64,000 bases of DNA from Pirellulales bacterium (GTDB taxonomy: Bacteria > Planctomycetota > Planctomycetia > Pirellulales > JAEUIK01), in NCBI GenBank assembly GCA_019636335.1, contig JAHBXR010000028.1, forward strand, positions 1 through 64,000, given 5' to 3'. The notes beneath the pieces were generated by a model. The model had not been told where the DNA came from. It made no database searches and saw nothing but the letters and a program-made list of their open reading frames with translations. The position numbers and the translations under genes are program-made. Shown piece after piece: positions 7,667-16,358 of the stretch; position 1 is the first letter of the stretch, and each line of letters starts with the position of its first letter.

Positions 7667-8599
7667 TCAGCCGGCCACGCGTCGATGGCGACGAGACCGC
7701 CAGGCGAAGCCGCACAAGCCCAAGCCGCCCATGAGGGCCACGCCCATCGTTGCCGGCTCCGGCACCAGGAAAGAGGCCTGCACGCTCTGCGAATTGGAGA
7801 TGATGAAGCTGCCACCATCCGGGATGCTGGCATTCCACTGGAAGGCCCAGGCCGGATCGCCCGGCCCCGCGTAGGTGGCCGTGTTGTCGAGCGTAGTGGG
7901 AGTGGCGTTGTTGAGCAGCATCAAAAGGTCGTTGCGATCGTCAGCCTGATAGCGCCACGGGGCGGGCGTCGTCACGATCTGCGATTCGATGAGGGTTTCG
8001 CCATCGCTCTGCGTGGCGGTGTTGCCTCCCGTGATGTTCACGGTATCGAAGTCGACGGTACCGTTCATATCGAAGTCGGAGAACATGAAGAGCCGCAGGG
8101 GGAGCGCGGCGCCACTCGTGTTCTTGACCGTGATCTGCTGCGTCAGGCTCGCGCTGTTCGAACCGACGGCCCCCGCCTGCAGCGTGATGCGCAGTTCGAC
8201 CTCGAAGCGGCTCAGTGGCTCCGGATCGTAGTAGCGCGCGACGAGCGTGTCGTCGCCCGGCGTGAAGTTCGTATTGGCCACGATCATGTCGGTCAGACTG
8301 TTATGGACGAGCGTATCGAGAGACGCTTCGCCGCCGACCGACCCGATGCGCAACCAGAACCACTGTTGGTAGAGATGATCGACGCCATCGACGACCCAAC
8401 TCGAAATGCCCGACTGCGAGGTGGGATCGATCGTGACGCTACTATTGAGGCCCGTGTCGCTCAGCACGACGGGCGCTGCCTGAGCCGGCGGCGCGAGGCC
8501 CAACGTGGCCAACATCAGCGCCGCGAAATACGTCATTCGCCGGACAGCAACGGGGGCGAACTGCTTCGCGCGATGGATCGCAATGTGCAACGTTTTCAT
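7667..8599 (-). CDS. PEP-CTERM sorted exported protein (310 aa)
   Basis: An N-terminal signal peptide (TYFAALMLATLGLAPPAQAA) is followed by a beta-rich ectodomain with many Thr/Asn/Ser repeats. The C-terminus is the PEP-CTERM sorting signal: VPEPATMGVALMGGLGLCGF, then a basic RSRRHRR tail. Such proteins are exported and processed by an exosortase, then displayed at the surface or in an extracellular matrix. No exosortase is in this window. The ATG at 8599 is used, as the signal peptide starts there; an ATG at 8614 is five codons longer. The ectodomain is not recognised. Confidence 0.88.
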   Translation of the reverse strand: MKTLHIAIHRAKQFAPVAVRRMTYFAALMLATLGLAPPAQAAPVVLSDTGLNSSVTIDPTSQSGISSWVVDGVDHLYQQWFWLRIGSVGGEASLDTLVHNSLTDMIVANTNFTPGDDTLVARYYDPEPLSRFEVELRITLQAGAVGSNSASLTQQITVKNTSGAALPLRLFMFSDFDMNGTVDFDTVNITGGNTATQSDGETLIESQIVTTPAPWRYQADDRNDLLMLLNNATPTTLDNTATYAGPGDPAWAFQWNASIPDGGSFIISNSQSVQASFLVPEPATMGVALMGGLGLCGFAWRSRRHRRVAG

Positions 8600-9087
8600 C
8601 TTGGCGTCTCGCAACTAAGGGCTGAATGGCCGCCGCCGAGCAGAGAGACCAAGCCAAGCTCACCAAGAAGTCGCGTCACACAGACGGATACCGCGCGCCC
8701 GATCCGGCAGAAGTGGCTCAAGCAACGAAGCGTGCTTGATCGTGCGGTGAAGCAGTCAGCAGCGGACCAACGGCAAGCCGTTTGGTGTGCGGGCTGAAAG
8801 GCTCGTGAAGAGGGGAAGCCAGCGAGCTTCCACGACGAGCATTCACCGAAAAGCCACGAACGAACCGAGCGTAGAACTTCTCGGCGAGGGCCAGCTAGAC
8901 CCTCACTCGGCGTTCACGAGCGGCTCCTCGGTTCATGAGAATCAGGTGCGGGGAATTTACCTAGACTTCCCCTTCGATTCTCAGAGCCTAGAAAATGGTC
9001 GCGGATGAGTCAAACGGTTTTTTGAAAAATCGCCCCCATTGGCGGCAAGTAGCCCCCGTCGGGGCGGCCCCCCGCCGACACCCCTCT
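8600..9087. other. Gene-free interval between PEP-CTERM and signal peptidase genes
   Basis: About 490 bases without a convincing gene. The PEP-CTERM promoter must lie in the part near 8600. Near 9025-9085 there are GC-rich inverted repeats (GCCCCCGTCGGGGC among them) and a T-rich run on the minus strand, which could end the signal peptidase transcript. No other structure was recognised. Confidence 0.4.
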
Positions 9088-10893
9088 TTAGTGGATCAGC
9101 CGCATGCGACGCACGTCGGGGTAGAAGGGGACCTGCCAGTCGAAGCCCAACGGACGCAGGCTTACGTGCCAGGGGGTAGGCCAGGCATGGGGCCAATAGA
9201 CGAAAAAGGCTTTACCAATCAGGAGATCCCGCTCGAAATAGTGGTCGCTCCAATAGCGGCTGTCGCTGCTGTTGGGGCTGTTGTCTCCCAAGGCGAAGAA
9301 CTGATCGTCGGCCAGTGGACCGAATTCGACCCGCCGCCGCCGGTCGAAGCTCTCCCACTGCTCCGGATTCGACATGAAATCGGCCAACTTCCTCTCGGTC
9401 AGCCGTTCGGCCCCAAACAGGTACGGATTGGCGTCGAAATCGGTGATTGCCATGAGATTCTGAGCATACGCGCCACCATCGATGCGGGTAGCGATGTAAT
9501 ACAGGTCGCGCGAGAGACGCAGGTGCCGCACGCGCAGTTCCGCACCCTTCGAGGCGATGCCCGCCGGCGCGAGATCGTCGGGCGTGGGCCGTTCCGCCGG
9601 CGGAGCCACGTACGTGGTAGGGGTGTCGAACTCGACCACGTTGCCGTCGATCCAAAGCCACAGCTTGTCGTCGACATTGGCGAATCGCACCTCGTGCAGG
9701 CCACGACCCGAGATCGACGTGGCGGCCGTGGGAGCGAATTTTTCGTTCTGCGAGTCGCGCAGCGTGGCCTTGCCGGTGGCAAGGTCGATCCGGGCCTGAA
9801 ATCGTCGCCCTGCCTCGACCAGTTCGAACACCACCTCCCCCTCCTCGCCAAGCAATTCGATTTCAGCCTCGAGGATCAGATCCCCCACCCAGTGCAGGCC
9901 AAGCGAGCGGGGACTGGGCTCGAAATGAGGGTATTCGGGGCTGGGCGAGCCGGTGTCGTAGGCGCAAAAGTCGGTAATCAACTGCGGACGCGGCTGCCGG
10001 GCCAAGGCGTTGCCGGCCTCGAGTTGCTTCCAATCGTCGAAGCTGGCAGGAAGGTGCCGATAGCGGAGCCAACTCTCGGCTCCCCCTTGCCCCTGCGTGG
10101 TAAAGCTGTGCTGCTCGGGCTCGGCGACCCAGGCATTCCCTTCGTCCGTCGAGTGCCAGCGGGCGGGCCAGCCCCAGGCCTCGAGACGCGCCGCCGGTTG
10201 ATCGTGGTCGTACACGGTCTGCATCACGGCCAGGATCTTCTTAGGCTCCTTGCGCGCGATCTCGAAATCGGCTTCACCGGGCCCCTTGATGAACAAGTTG
10301 CCCGATTCGATCCGCACCGTCTCGCCCGGCAACCCGACGATGCGCTTGATGTAGTTTTCTCGGGCCTGCTCGGGATTCTTGAACACCGCGACGTCGAACC
10401 GCAACGGATCGGCCACTTCATAGGTGGCGTTCGAGACCCACAGCCGGTCGCCCCCATAGGACGGATAGACTTCCTTGGGCAGCGTATTCGTGTGGGGGTC
10501 CTCGAAGACGCTGGCCGTGTAGCGGCAGTTGGGGCAGGTAACCGATTCGACGAGCCAGTCGGGCATAATCGCGCCCGTCGCCTGGTTCACCTCGCTGCTG
10601 GCCCCGACGCGATACTCGTGCCCGCATTCGGGGCAGACGAGATCCTTGTTGCGCCCCATCAAGGTCGGCCCCATCGAGCCGGTGGGAATCACGAAGGCCT
10701 GCCCGGCAAAGGTCCGGAACAAAAAGGCAAGAATCAGGGCGAAGGCGATCGCCTCGATCATCTCGCGGGTGCCATCGACCGGGGGGGTTTTAGCGTGTCT
10801 GGCGTGGACCGCTGGAGTGGCCGTCTTGGGAACCTTGACCGGGGCCGTCTGCGCCCCCCGCGGCACGAACGTATTGGTCTTCTTACGAGCCAT
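9088..10893 (-). CDS. lepB: Signal peptidase I with zinc ribbon and large inserted domain (601 aa)
   Basis: This is a type I leader peptidase of the S26 family. A single N-terminal membrane helix (about residues 47-64) precedes the catalytic Ser73 in IPTGSMGPTL. The catalytic Lys183 is in NYIKRIVGLPGE, and the C-terminal box is ALGDNSPNSSDSR. Two cysteine pairs, CPECGHEY (87/90) and CPNCRY (120/123), form a probable zinc ribbon between Ser and Lys. About 300 residues are inserted after FIKGPGEADF, with a jelly-roll-like stretch (LILEAEIELLGEEGEVVFEL). E. coli LepB is about 324 residues, so this is almost twice the usual size. The MARKK start at 10893 replaces a longer Arg/Pro leader. Confidence 0.9.
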   Translation of the reverse strand: MARKKTNTFVPRGAQTAPVKVPKTATPAVHARHAKTPPVDGTREMIEAIAFALILAFLFRTFAGQAFVIPTGSMGPTLMGRNKDLVCPECGHEYRVGASSEVNQATGAIMPDWLVESVTCPNCRYTASVFEDPHTNTLPKEVYPSYGGDRLWVSNATYEVADPLRFDVAVFKNPEQARENYIKRIVGLPGETVRIESGNLFIKGPGEADFEIARKEPKKILAVMQTVYDHDQPAARLEAWGWPARWHSTDEGNAWVAEPEQHSFTTQGQGGAESWLRYRHLPASFDDWKQLEAGNALARQPRPQLITDFCAYDTGSPSPEYPHFEPSPRSLGLHWVGDLILEAEIELLGEEGEVVFELVEAGRRFQARIDLATGKATLRDSQNEKFAPTAATSISGRGLHEVRFANVDDKLWLWIDGNVVEFDTPTTYVAPPAERPTPDDLAPAGIASKGAELRVRHLRLSRDLYYIATRIDGGAYAQNLMAITDFDANPYLFGAERLTERKLADFMSNPEQWESFDRRRRVEFGPLADDQFFALGDNSPNSSDSRYWSDHYFERDLLIGKAFFVYWPHAWPTPWHVSLRPLGFDWQVPFYPDVRRMRLIH

Positions 10894-11260
10894 CGGCAAT
10901 CCCGGAGTCGTGGCAGTTGGACGAACGCGCGGTGGCCGTGCGTCGGCGCGAAGCAAGACTTGGCGCCCCTGACACTTCGTTCGCGCGGCAAGAATCTTGG
11001 GTCGGGGCAGCTTAGCCCACTCGGCCGCCGCGCGTCCAGTCGCGCCAAAAGCCCGTTCCGGGTATCATCATCGGTCCCACCCCGAGGCATGCTTCGTCCC
11101 CGCGAGCGGCCCGTGGCGCCGCAGCCGGCACAGAGATGGTCCGCGACGCGGCCTGCCCCGTCTGGCGGAAGTGTGCCACTGGCTCAAGCATCCGACGTAC
11201 CCGCGCAGCGCCGCAGAAACCGCCCGCACTGCCCCTTACCCCACACTCGAAGGTACCGAT
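10894..11260. other. Divergent intergenic region, lepB and thioesterase
   Basis: About 370 bases separate two divergent genes. It must hold both promoters but I could not identify convincing -35/-10 pairs. Open frames that cross it are GC-driven and carry no recognisable protein. Confidence 0.4.
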
Positions 11261-11722
11261 ATGAGCGACGCTCAATCCTGGGAGGCGGACCGAGACCGCC
11301 TGCTCGACTTCACCCGTGACTTTCCCTTCTTCAACCTGATCGGCCTGCGCGTGGTCGACATGCGGCCGGGCTGGTCGCAGACCGAGATCACCTGGCGCGA
11401 GGATCTCTGCCAGCCGGCCGGCATCATCCACGGCGGCATGATCGCCACGTTGGTCGATACGGGGATCGCGCACGCCTTGTTGCTGACCGACATGTACCGC
11501 GAGCTGCACGCCGAGGGGCACATCCTCGTGTCGGTCGACCTGCGGATCAAATACCTGCGCCCCGTTTCCGGCGGTACGATCCGCTGCGAGTCGAGCATTC
11601 CGCGACTCGGCCGGCACATCATTCACGGCGAAAGCATCGTCTTGAACGAGCAAGGCAAAGAGGTCGCGCGGGGCGATTCGATCTACATGACCGTCCACCA
11701 CGAGCGGGTCAAATCAGGCTAG
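11261..11722 (+). CDS. PaaI-type hotdog thioesterase (153 aa)
   Basis: The hotdog fold is recognised from QPAGIIHGGMIATLVDTGIA, the HGG motif and active-site Asp of PaaI/YdiI acyl-CoA thioesterases, and SVDLRIKYLRPV. It hydrolyses acyl- or aryl-CoA thioesters in the cytosol, probably as a homotetramer. The ATG at 11261 begins MSDAQSWEADRDRLL; an upstream open frame is not supported by any domain. It stands alone between divergent lepB and a convergent sulfatase gene. The substrate is not readable. Confidence 0.85.
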   Translation: MSDAQSWEADRDRLLDFTRDFPFFNLIGLRVVDMRPGWSQTEITWREDLCQPAGIIHGGMIATLVDTGIAHALLLTDMYRELHAEGHILVSVDLRIKYLRPVSGGTIRCESSIPRLGRHIIHGESIVLNEQGKEVARGDSIYMTVHHERVKSG

Positions 11723-11761
11723 CGGCGTTCAGGAGGCCTGGCACGATCGGACGCCGACGAG

Positions 11762-13150
11762 CTATTCCGCGCGCTGGAGCATCGTATCGCATGCGGTGCG
11801 CAGTTCTTCGAGGCGACCGGCATGTTTCGCGTCGCGCGCCAGATCCTGCTCTTCACGCGGATCCATCCGCAGATCGAACAACTGCTCGTAGCGTCCGTCC
11901 GGCAGCAGAAATCGCACGTACTTCCACCGTTCGGTGCGCACGCCCTCGCTCTTGGGCAGGCCCTTGTGTTCGAACAGGTGCTCGTAGAACCAGCGATCGC
12001 GCCAGGCGACATCGCGCCTCCCTTCGACGAGCGGCGCCAGGCTCGCCCCCTGCATCGACGCGGGCACGGGTACGCCAGCCAACTCGAGGATCGTTGGCGC
12101 GATGTCGATATTGAGCGCCATCTCGTCGCGCTCGGCGACCCGCTCGTTCGCCGCGTGGCGCGGATCGAAGATCACCAGCGGCACGCGGATCGACTCCTCG
12201 TACATGAACCACTTGCCAGACAGTCCGTGCTCGCCGAGGCAATAACCGTTATCGGCCGTGAAGATGATGACCGTGTTCTCGGCCAGTCCGCGTTCGGCCA
12301 ACCGCGCCCGGACCTGACCGACCACGTCGTCCACGCCGGTGATTAGCCGGAAGTAATCTCGCACCGAGGCCTGATACTTCTCCGGGGTATCGAACAGCTT
12401 CGCCCAGCGGATCCGCGCCTCGGAATCTTGCAAGAACTTCGGCAGCCGCGCGAAGGACTCCTCGTTCGCCGTCGGCACGATCGGCATCTCGCTGTCTTCG
12501 TACAGCGACTCGTAGCGCGCCGACGGGGGCATTTGCCGCTGGGCCGGATCCTCGGTGTGAGGCGCCTTGAAGCTGACCTGCAAGCAGAAGGGTTGCTCGG
12601 CCGTGCAGCCGTCGAGGAACTCGAGCGCCTGCTCTCCCTGCCGATCGGTCAGATGCAGTCCTGGTCGATCGTCGTCGAAGAACTTCCCTTGACCTGGAAA
12701 ACCTCGCCAGTAGTCGTACGACTCCTCGGGCATCACATTGCCCACCCCCCACTTGCCGACAAAGCCCGTACGATAGCCAGCCGCGCGCAATTGCAGCGGA
12801 AATGTCTCGGCCAGCGCTTCAGGAACGAGCGGAGTGGAAAAATCGTGAATGCCGTGGCGCCGCGCGTATTGCCCCGTGAACAGGCTGGCGCGGCTCGTGC
12901 AGCAGATGGCCGTCGTGACGAACGAATTGCGGAAAACCGTCCCCTCGGCGACCAGTCGATCGAGCGCCGGCGTCTCGATCACCGGGTTGCCCAGAGCGTG
13001 GATCGAATCGAACCGCTGGTCGTCGGTGTAGAGCAGCACGATGTTCGGCGGGCGGCGCTCCGGTCCCTCCTCGGCGGCCTGCGTCCACCGCAAACCCGCA
13101 GTCAGGGCGAAGATAAATAGCAGTAGCGTGGCGCAGCGAGTTCTACTCAT
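11762..13150 (-). CDS. Secreted sulfatase (462 aa)
   Basis: A signal peptide (LLLFIFALTAGLRWTQAAEE) is followed by the sulfatase fold. The N-terminal metal box is NIVLLYTDDQRFDS. The formylglycine motif is ICCTSRASLFTG, with Thr where C-x-P-x-R usually has Pro. The lysine box reads VGKWGVGN, lacking the common His of GKWHLG; both changes occur in planctomycete sulfatases. The second metal box is TADNGYCLGEHG. It would remove sulfate esters from polysaccharides in the periplasm after maturation by an FGE enzyme, which is not in the window. It diverges from the esterase gene at 13288, which could act on related polysaccharides. Confidence 0.9.
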   Translation of the reverse strand: MSRTRCATLLLFIFALTAGLRWTQAAEEGPERRPPNIVLLYTDDQRFDSIHALGNPVIETPALDRLVAEGTVFRNSFVTTAICCTSRASLFTGQYARRHGIHDFSTPLVPEALAETFPLQLRAAGYRTGFVGKWGVGNVMPEESYDYWRGFPGQGKFFDDDRPGLHLTDRQGEQALEFLDGCTAEQPFCLQVSFKAPHTEDPAQRQMPPSARYESLYEDSEMPIVPTANEESFARLPKFLQDSEARIRWAKLFDTPEKYQASVRDYFRLITGVDDVVGQVRARLAERGLAENTVIIFTADNGYCLGEHGLSGKWFMYEESIRVPLVIFDPRHAANERVAERDEMALNIDIAPTILELAGVPVPASMQGASLAPLVEGRRDVAWRDRWFYEHLFEHKGLPKSEGVRTERWKYVRFLLPDGRYEQLFDLRMDPREEQDLARDAKHAGRLEELRTACDTMLQRAE

Positions 13151-13287
13151 CGGCGTGCTCTCTCACGGTGGGGCGAAGTCCTTCGATCTTAGTCGCGATC
13201 TCCGTCCATTGCAGCCGGCGGGCCTCGATTTGAAGCCGCGCGCCGCGGCGATTAAGCTGCTGCGACACGCCCCTGGAGAACCACACC

Positions 13288-14193
13288 ATGAAACTTGCCG
13301 CGCTCATCGTACTCCCGCTCGTCTGCCTGGCCATGCATGCTCCCGTCGATGCCGAAGATCAACCTGTCTCCGAAGTCACCCCCGAGGTGGTCTATCTCTG
13401 GCCCGACGGCGCCCCCGGCGCGGTCGGCAACGAGCCGCTCGATCAGCCGCGGATCACGGTTTACCTGCCGCCGGCCGACAAGGCGACGGGCGCCGCGGTC
13501 GTTGTCTGCCCCGGCGGCGGTTATCAACATTTGGCCGTGACCTACGAAGGACACGACGTCGCCCGCTGGTTGAACACGCTTGGCGTGGCGGGCATGGTGC
13601 TCGAGTATCGCCTGGCGCCGCGCTACCACCATCCGGCGCCTTTGCAGGACGTGCAGCGCGCGCTACGCACGGTGCGGGCCCAGGCCAGCGAATGGCACTT
13701 GAAGGCCGACCGTATTGGCGTGCTCGGCTTCTCTGCCGGGGGACATCTCGCCTCGACCGCGGCCACGCACTTCGACGCCGGTGATGCGAACTCGACCGAC
13801 GCCGTCGAGCGGCAATCGTCGCGTCCCGACTTTGCGATTCTTTGCTACCCGGTAATTTCGTTCACGAGCGAGGCGGTCCATTCCGGCTCGCGCAAGAATT
13901 TGCTCGGCGAGAATCCCGACGCTGAGCTAATAAAATCCCTCTCGAACGAGTTGCAGGTGACGGCCGAGACACCGCCAACGTTCCTCGTCCACAGCGCGGC
14001 CGACAAGCCGGTGCCGCCGGAGAATAGCATCCTGTTCTTTCAAGCCCTGCGCAAGGCGGGCGTGCCGGGCGAGCTCTTGATCTTCGAACAAGGCCCACAC
14101 GGCTTCGGCCTGGGAAAGGATGACCCGGCCCTGACGCAATGGCCCAAGGTCTGCGCCGAATGGATGGCGAAGCGGGGCCTGCTGACGCCGTAG
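13288..14193 (+). CDS. Secreted alpha/beta-hydrolase esterase (301 aa)
   Basis: A signal peptide (MKLAALIVLPLVCLAMHAPV) precedes a BD-FAE/acetyl-xylan-esterase-like hydrolase. The oxyanion-hole loop is CPGGGYQHLA, the nucleophile Ser is in GFSAGGHLAST, and the Asp and His of the triad are in HSAADKPVPPEN and GPHGFGLG. It should deacylate plant or algal polysaccharides or similar esters outside the cytoplasm. The ATG at 13288 has GGAG upstream. It is divergent from the sulfatase with 137 bases between, which suggests but does not prove a joint role in polysaccharide use. Confidence 0.85.
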   Translation: MKLAALIVLPLVCLAMHAPVDAEDQPVSEVTPEVVYLWPDGAPGAVGNEPLDQPRITVYLPPADKATGAAVVVCPGGGYQHLAVTYEGHDVARWLNTLGVAGMVLEYRLAPRYHHPAPLQDVQRALRTVRAQASEWHLKADRIGVLGFSAGGHLASTAATHFDAGDANSTDAVERQSSRPDFAILCYPVISFTSEAVHSGSRKNLLGENPDAELIKSLSNELQVTAETPPTFLVHSAADKPVPPENSILFFQALRKAGVPGELLIFEQGPHGFGLGKDDPALTQWPKVCAEWMAKRGLLTP

Positions 14194-14245
14194 ACAATAC
14201 TCGCCGCGCGGAATCTCGTGTCCCGGTGACGTTCGTGGTCGCTTG

Positions 14246-14489
14246 CTATGGTTTAGCGCCGGAACAGGTTCCTTCGCTCCTTCGTCTCGCATGCTCGCGC
14301 ACTAGGTCGATCGGTGCGAAAAGGACAGAAAGAATCGGCGCGATGACGATGCATGCCAGCAGCGTAAGTATCAAGACACCCTCTCGTTTGGTTAATGAGC
14401 GGCGACCTCGCCAAAAACAGGGCTCCAAAACCGGTGGCGGCAAGTATCGCCACAGGTAGCAACTCAAAGATGAGTGACAGCCGTTCCAT
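14246..14489 (-). pseudogene. Small two-helix membrane protein interrupted by a frameshift
   Basis: Starting at an ATG at 14489 the frame reads MERLSLIFELLPVAILAATG, then FGALFLA, a clean first membrane helix. After the poly-A run at 14413-14417 (plus strand), that frame becomes non-protein-like. The neighbouring frame continues with SLTKREGVLILTLLACIVIA and PILSVLFAPIDLVREHARR, a second clean helix and a charged end, stopping at 14246. Removing one base from the run joins them into a protein of about 80 residues with two helices. It could be a true frameshift, a sequencing error or a slippage-regulated gene. The family is unknown. Confidence 0.5.
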
Positions 14490-14636
14490 TCCTTGATTCT
14501 ACCGTGTCGCCGGTGGCGATTCCGAGAAACCTCGCATTGAGGTTCAATCAGTACCGCCACGGCCGACATTTTCTGAGGCCTGCGATCCCTGGTATAGTCA
14601 AAGGGTCGGAATTGCCCTAAGAAACACTGCCCCGCC

Positions 14637-16082
14637 ATGGCGCGACGAACTGCCTGCCATAACTTCCAAGAACTCGAACGCGGCGCCGTGCCGCGGCGCG
14701 AGTTGTTGCGCGCCGGGAGCCTGGGCCTCCTCGGACTATCGCTGCCGGGCCTGTTGGCGGGGCGCGCGCGGGCGCTGGCCAATGAGAGCGCCGCCAAAAA
14801 CACCGCCGCGTCGAGCTTCGGCCGCGCGAAGGCGTGCATCCTGCTCTTCATGTGGGGTGGGCCGGCGCAGCAAGACACCTGGGACATGAAGCCCGACGCC
14901 CCGGAGGATTTTCGCGGCGAGTTCTCCCCCATCGCGACGAACGTGCCGGGTATCTCGATCTGCGAACACTTTCCATGCCTGGCTGGCCACGTCGACAAGC
15001 TGGCGATCGTGCGCTCGATGACGCATGGCGACGTAAACCACACGACCGCCACGCACTTTCTGCTCACCGGCCAGCCGCCCCCCGTGTCGGACGATCTTGC
15101 GCTTGATTGGCCCCATCTCGGCTCGGTGCTGGCCAAGCTCGGCCACGGACGGGGAGTACTGCCGCCGTTCGTCTCGATGCGCCCCAAGCTCGAGAACGAC
15201 GTGCCGCGCTTCGTCGAGCAGAGCCACGGCCAGTTCTCCGGCTGGCTGGGCAAGGCGTTCGATCCCCTCACGATCGACCACGACCCCAGCCGCGCCGATT
15301 ACCACGTGGCCGACTTCGACCGCCGGCCGGAGATCACCGCGGCAAGGCTCGACGATCGCCGCGCGCTCGTGTCGTCGATCGACGAACAGCGACGGCTGTT
15401 TGCCACCGACGATCGCGTGGCGGCCATGTCGCAGCACTACGCCCGGGCGTTCGATATTCTCGACTCATCGGCCGGGGGCGAGGCGTTCGATCTCACGCGA
15501 GAACCGGTCAAAGTGCGCGAGCGCTACGGCATGAACCCACACGGTCAGTCAGTGCTGCAAGCACGGCGGTTGGTCGAGCGCGGCGTGCCGCTGGTGACGA
15601 TCTTCTGGCCCAGCGATGGCATCAAGAACGTGAGCGTCTACTGGGACACGCACAGCCGCAATTTCATTGATCTCAAGGAGCGCTTGATGCCCCCCGCGGA
15701 CCAGGCCTTCTCGGCATTGCTCGAGGATCTCGGCCAGCGCGGCATGCTCGACGAAACGCTCGTCGTCTGGACGGGGGAGTTTGGCCGCACGCCGCGCGTG
15801 GGGCAGCGCAACAGCGATGCCGGCGCCGGCGCCGACGGCCGCGATCACTGGCCCGGCTGCTTCAGCACGGTGCTGGCCGGCGGGGGCATTCGCGGGGGGA
15901 TCACATACGGCTCGTCCGATCGCTACGCGGCGTATCCCGCTTCGCTGCCGACGCGGCCGGTCGATCTCATCTCGACGGTCTACCACTGCCTGGGCGTGCC
16001 GAACGATCTGGTGCTGCACGACTCGCAAGGCCGTCCGCTGGTGGTCTGCCCCGGCTCGCCCATACGTGACCTGCTCGCGTAG
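14637..16082 (+). CDS. DUF1501 Tat-exported protein (481 aa)
   Basis: The N-terminus carries a twin-arginine signal, PRRELLRAGSLGLLGLSLPG. The body has the DUF1501 landmarks: ACILLFMWGGPAQQDTWDMK, VRSMTHGDVNHTTATHFLLT, LVVWTGEFGRTPR and GRDHWPGCFSTVLAGGGI. DUF1501 proteins are a planctomycete hallmark, related to the alkaline phosphatase/sulfatase superfamily, and act outside the cytoplasm. In many planctomycetes they are paired with a DUF1549/DUF1553 protein, but no such gene is adjacent here. The ATG at 14637 is a reasonable start because the Tat motif follows shortly. The substrate is unknown. Confidence 0.92.
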   Translation: MARRTACHNFQELERGAVPRRELLRAGSLGLLGLSLPGLLAGRARALANESAAKNTAASSFGRAKACILLFMWGGPAQQDTWDMKPDAPEDFRGEFSPIATNVPGISICEHFPCLAGHVDKLAIVRSMTHGDVNHTTATHFLLTGQPPPVSDDLALDWPHLGSVLAKLGHGRGVLPPFVSMRPKLENDVPRFVEQSHGQFSGWLGKAFDPLTIDHDPSRADYHVADFDRRPEITAARLDDRRALVSSIDEQRRLFATDDRVAAMSQHYARAFDILDSSAGGEAFDLTREPVKVRERYGMNPHGQSVLQARRLVERGVPLVTIFWPSDGIKNVSVYWDTHSRNFIDLKERLMPPADQAFSALLEDLGQRGMLDETLVVWTGEFGRTPRVGQRNSDAGAGADGRDHWPGCFSTVLAGGGIRGGITYGSSDRYAAYPASLPTRPVDLISTVYHCLGVPNDLVLHDSQGRPLVVCPGSPIRDLLA

Positions 16083-16358
16083 CCGGCCGATCACTCTGCG
16101 CCATGGCCCCTTGATGTTGCGGTCGTGCCACTGGTCCATTCTGATCGAACGCACCTGTTGCTAGTATCCCATTGCTAGCAGCTTTGCTCACGCGCGCGGC
16201 GGCTGCGGCGCGGAGGCAGACTTACGAAGTCGTAACGCGCCTTATGTTTACCCTCGCGCGCGGCCGATAAACCCGACGTATCTCATCAGGCGCGCACGCG
16301 CTCCGGCAGGGATTTGCCGCGCACGAGCGCCCCAGCAGCGAGCAACAAGGACGTTGCG

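Noticed and set aside
8995..11319. Long open frame on the plus strand opposite lepB
   Set aside because: Antisense to a clear signal peptidase; Pro/Arg/Gly-rich with no recognised motifs, an expected by-product of high GC content.
14490..15271. Minus-strand open frame opposite DUF1501
   Set aside because: Only its last part (the second helix of the split membrane protein) is protein-like; the rest is shadow of DUF1501.
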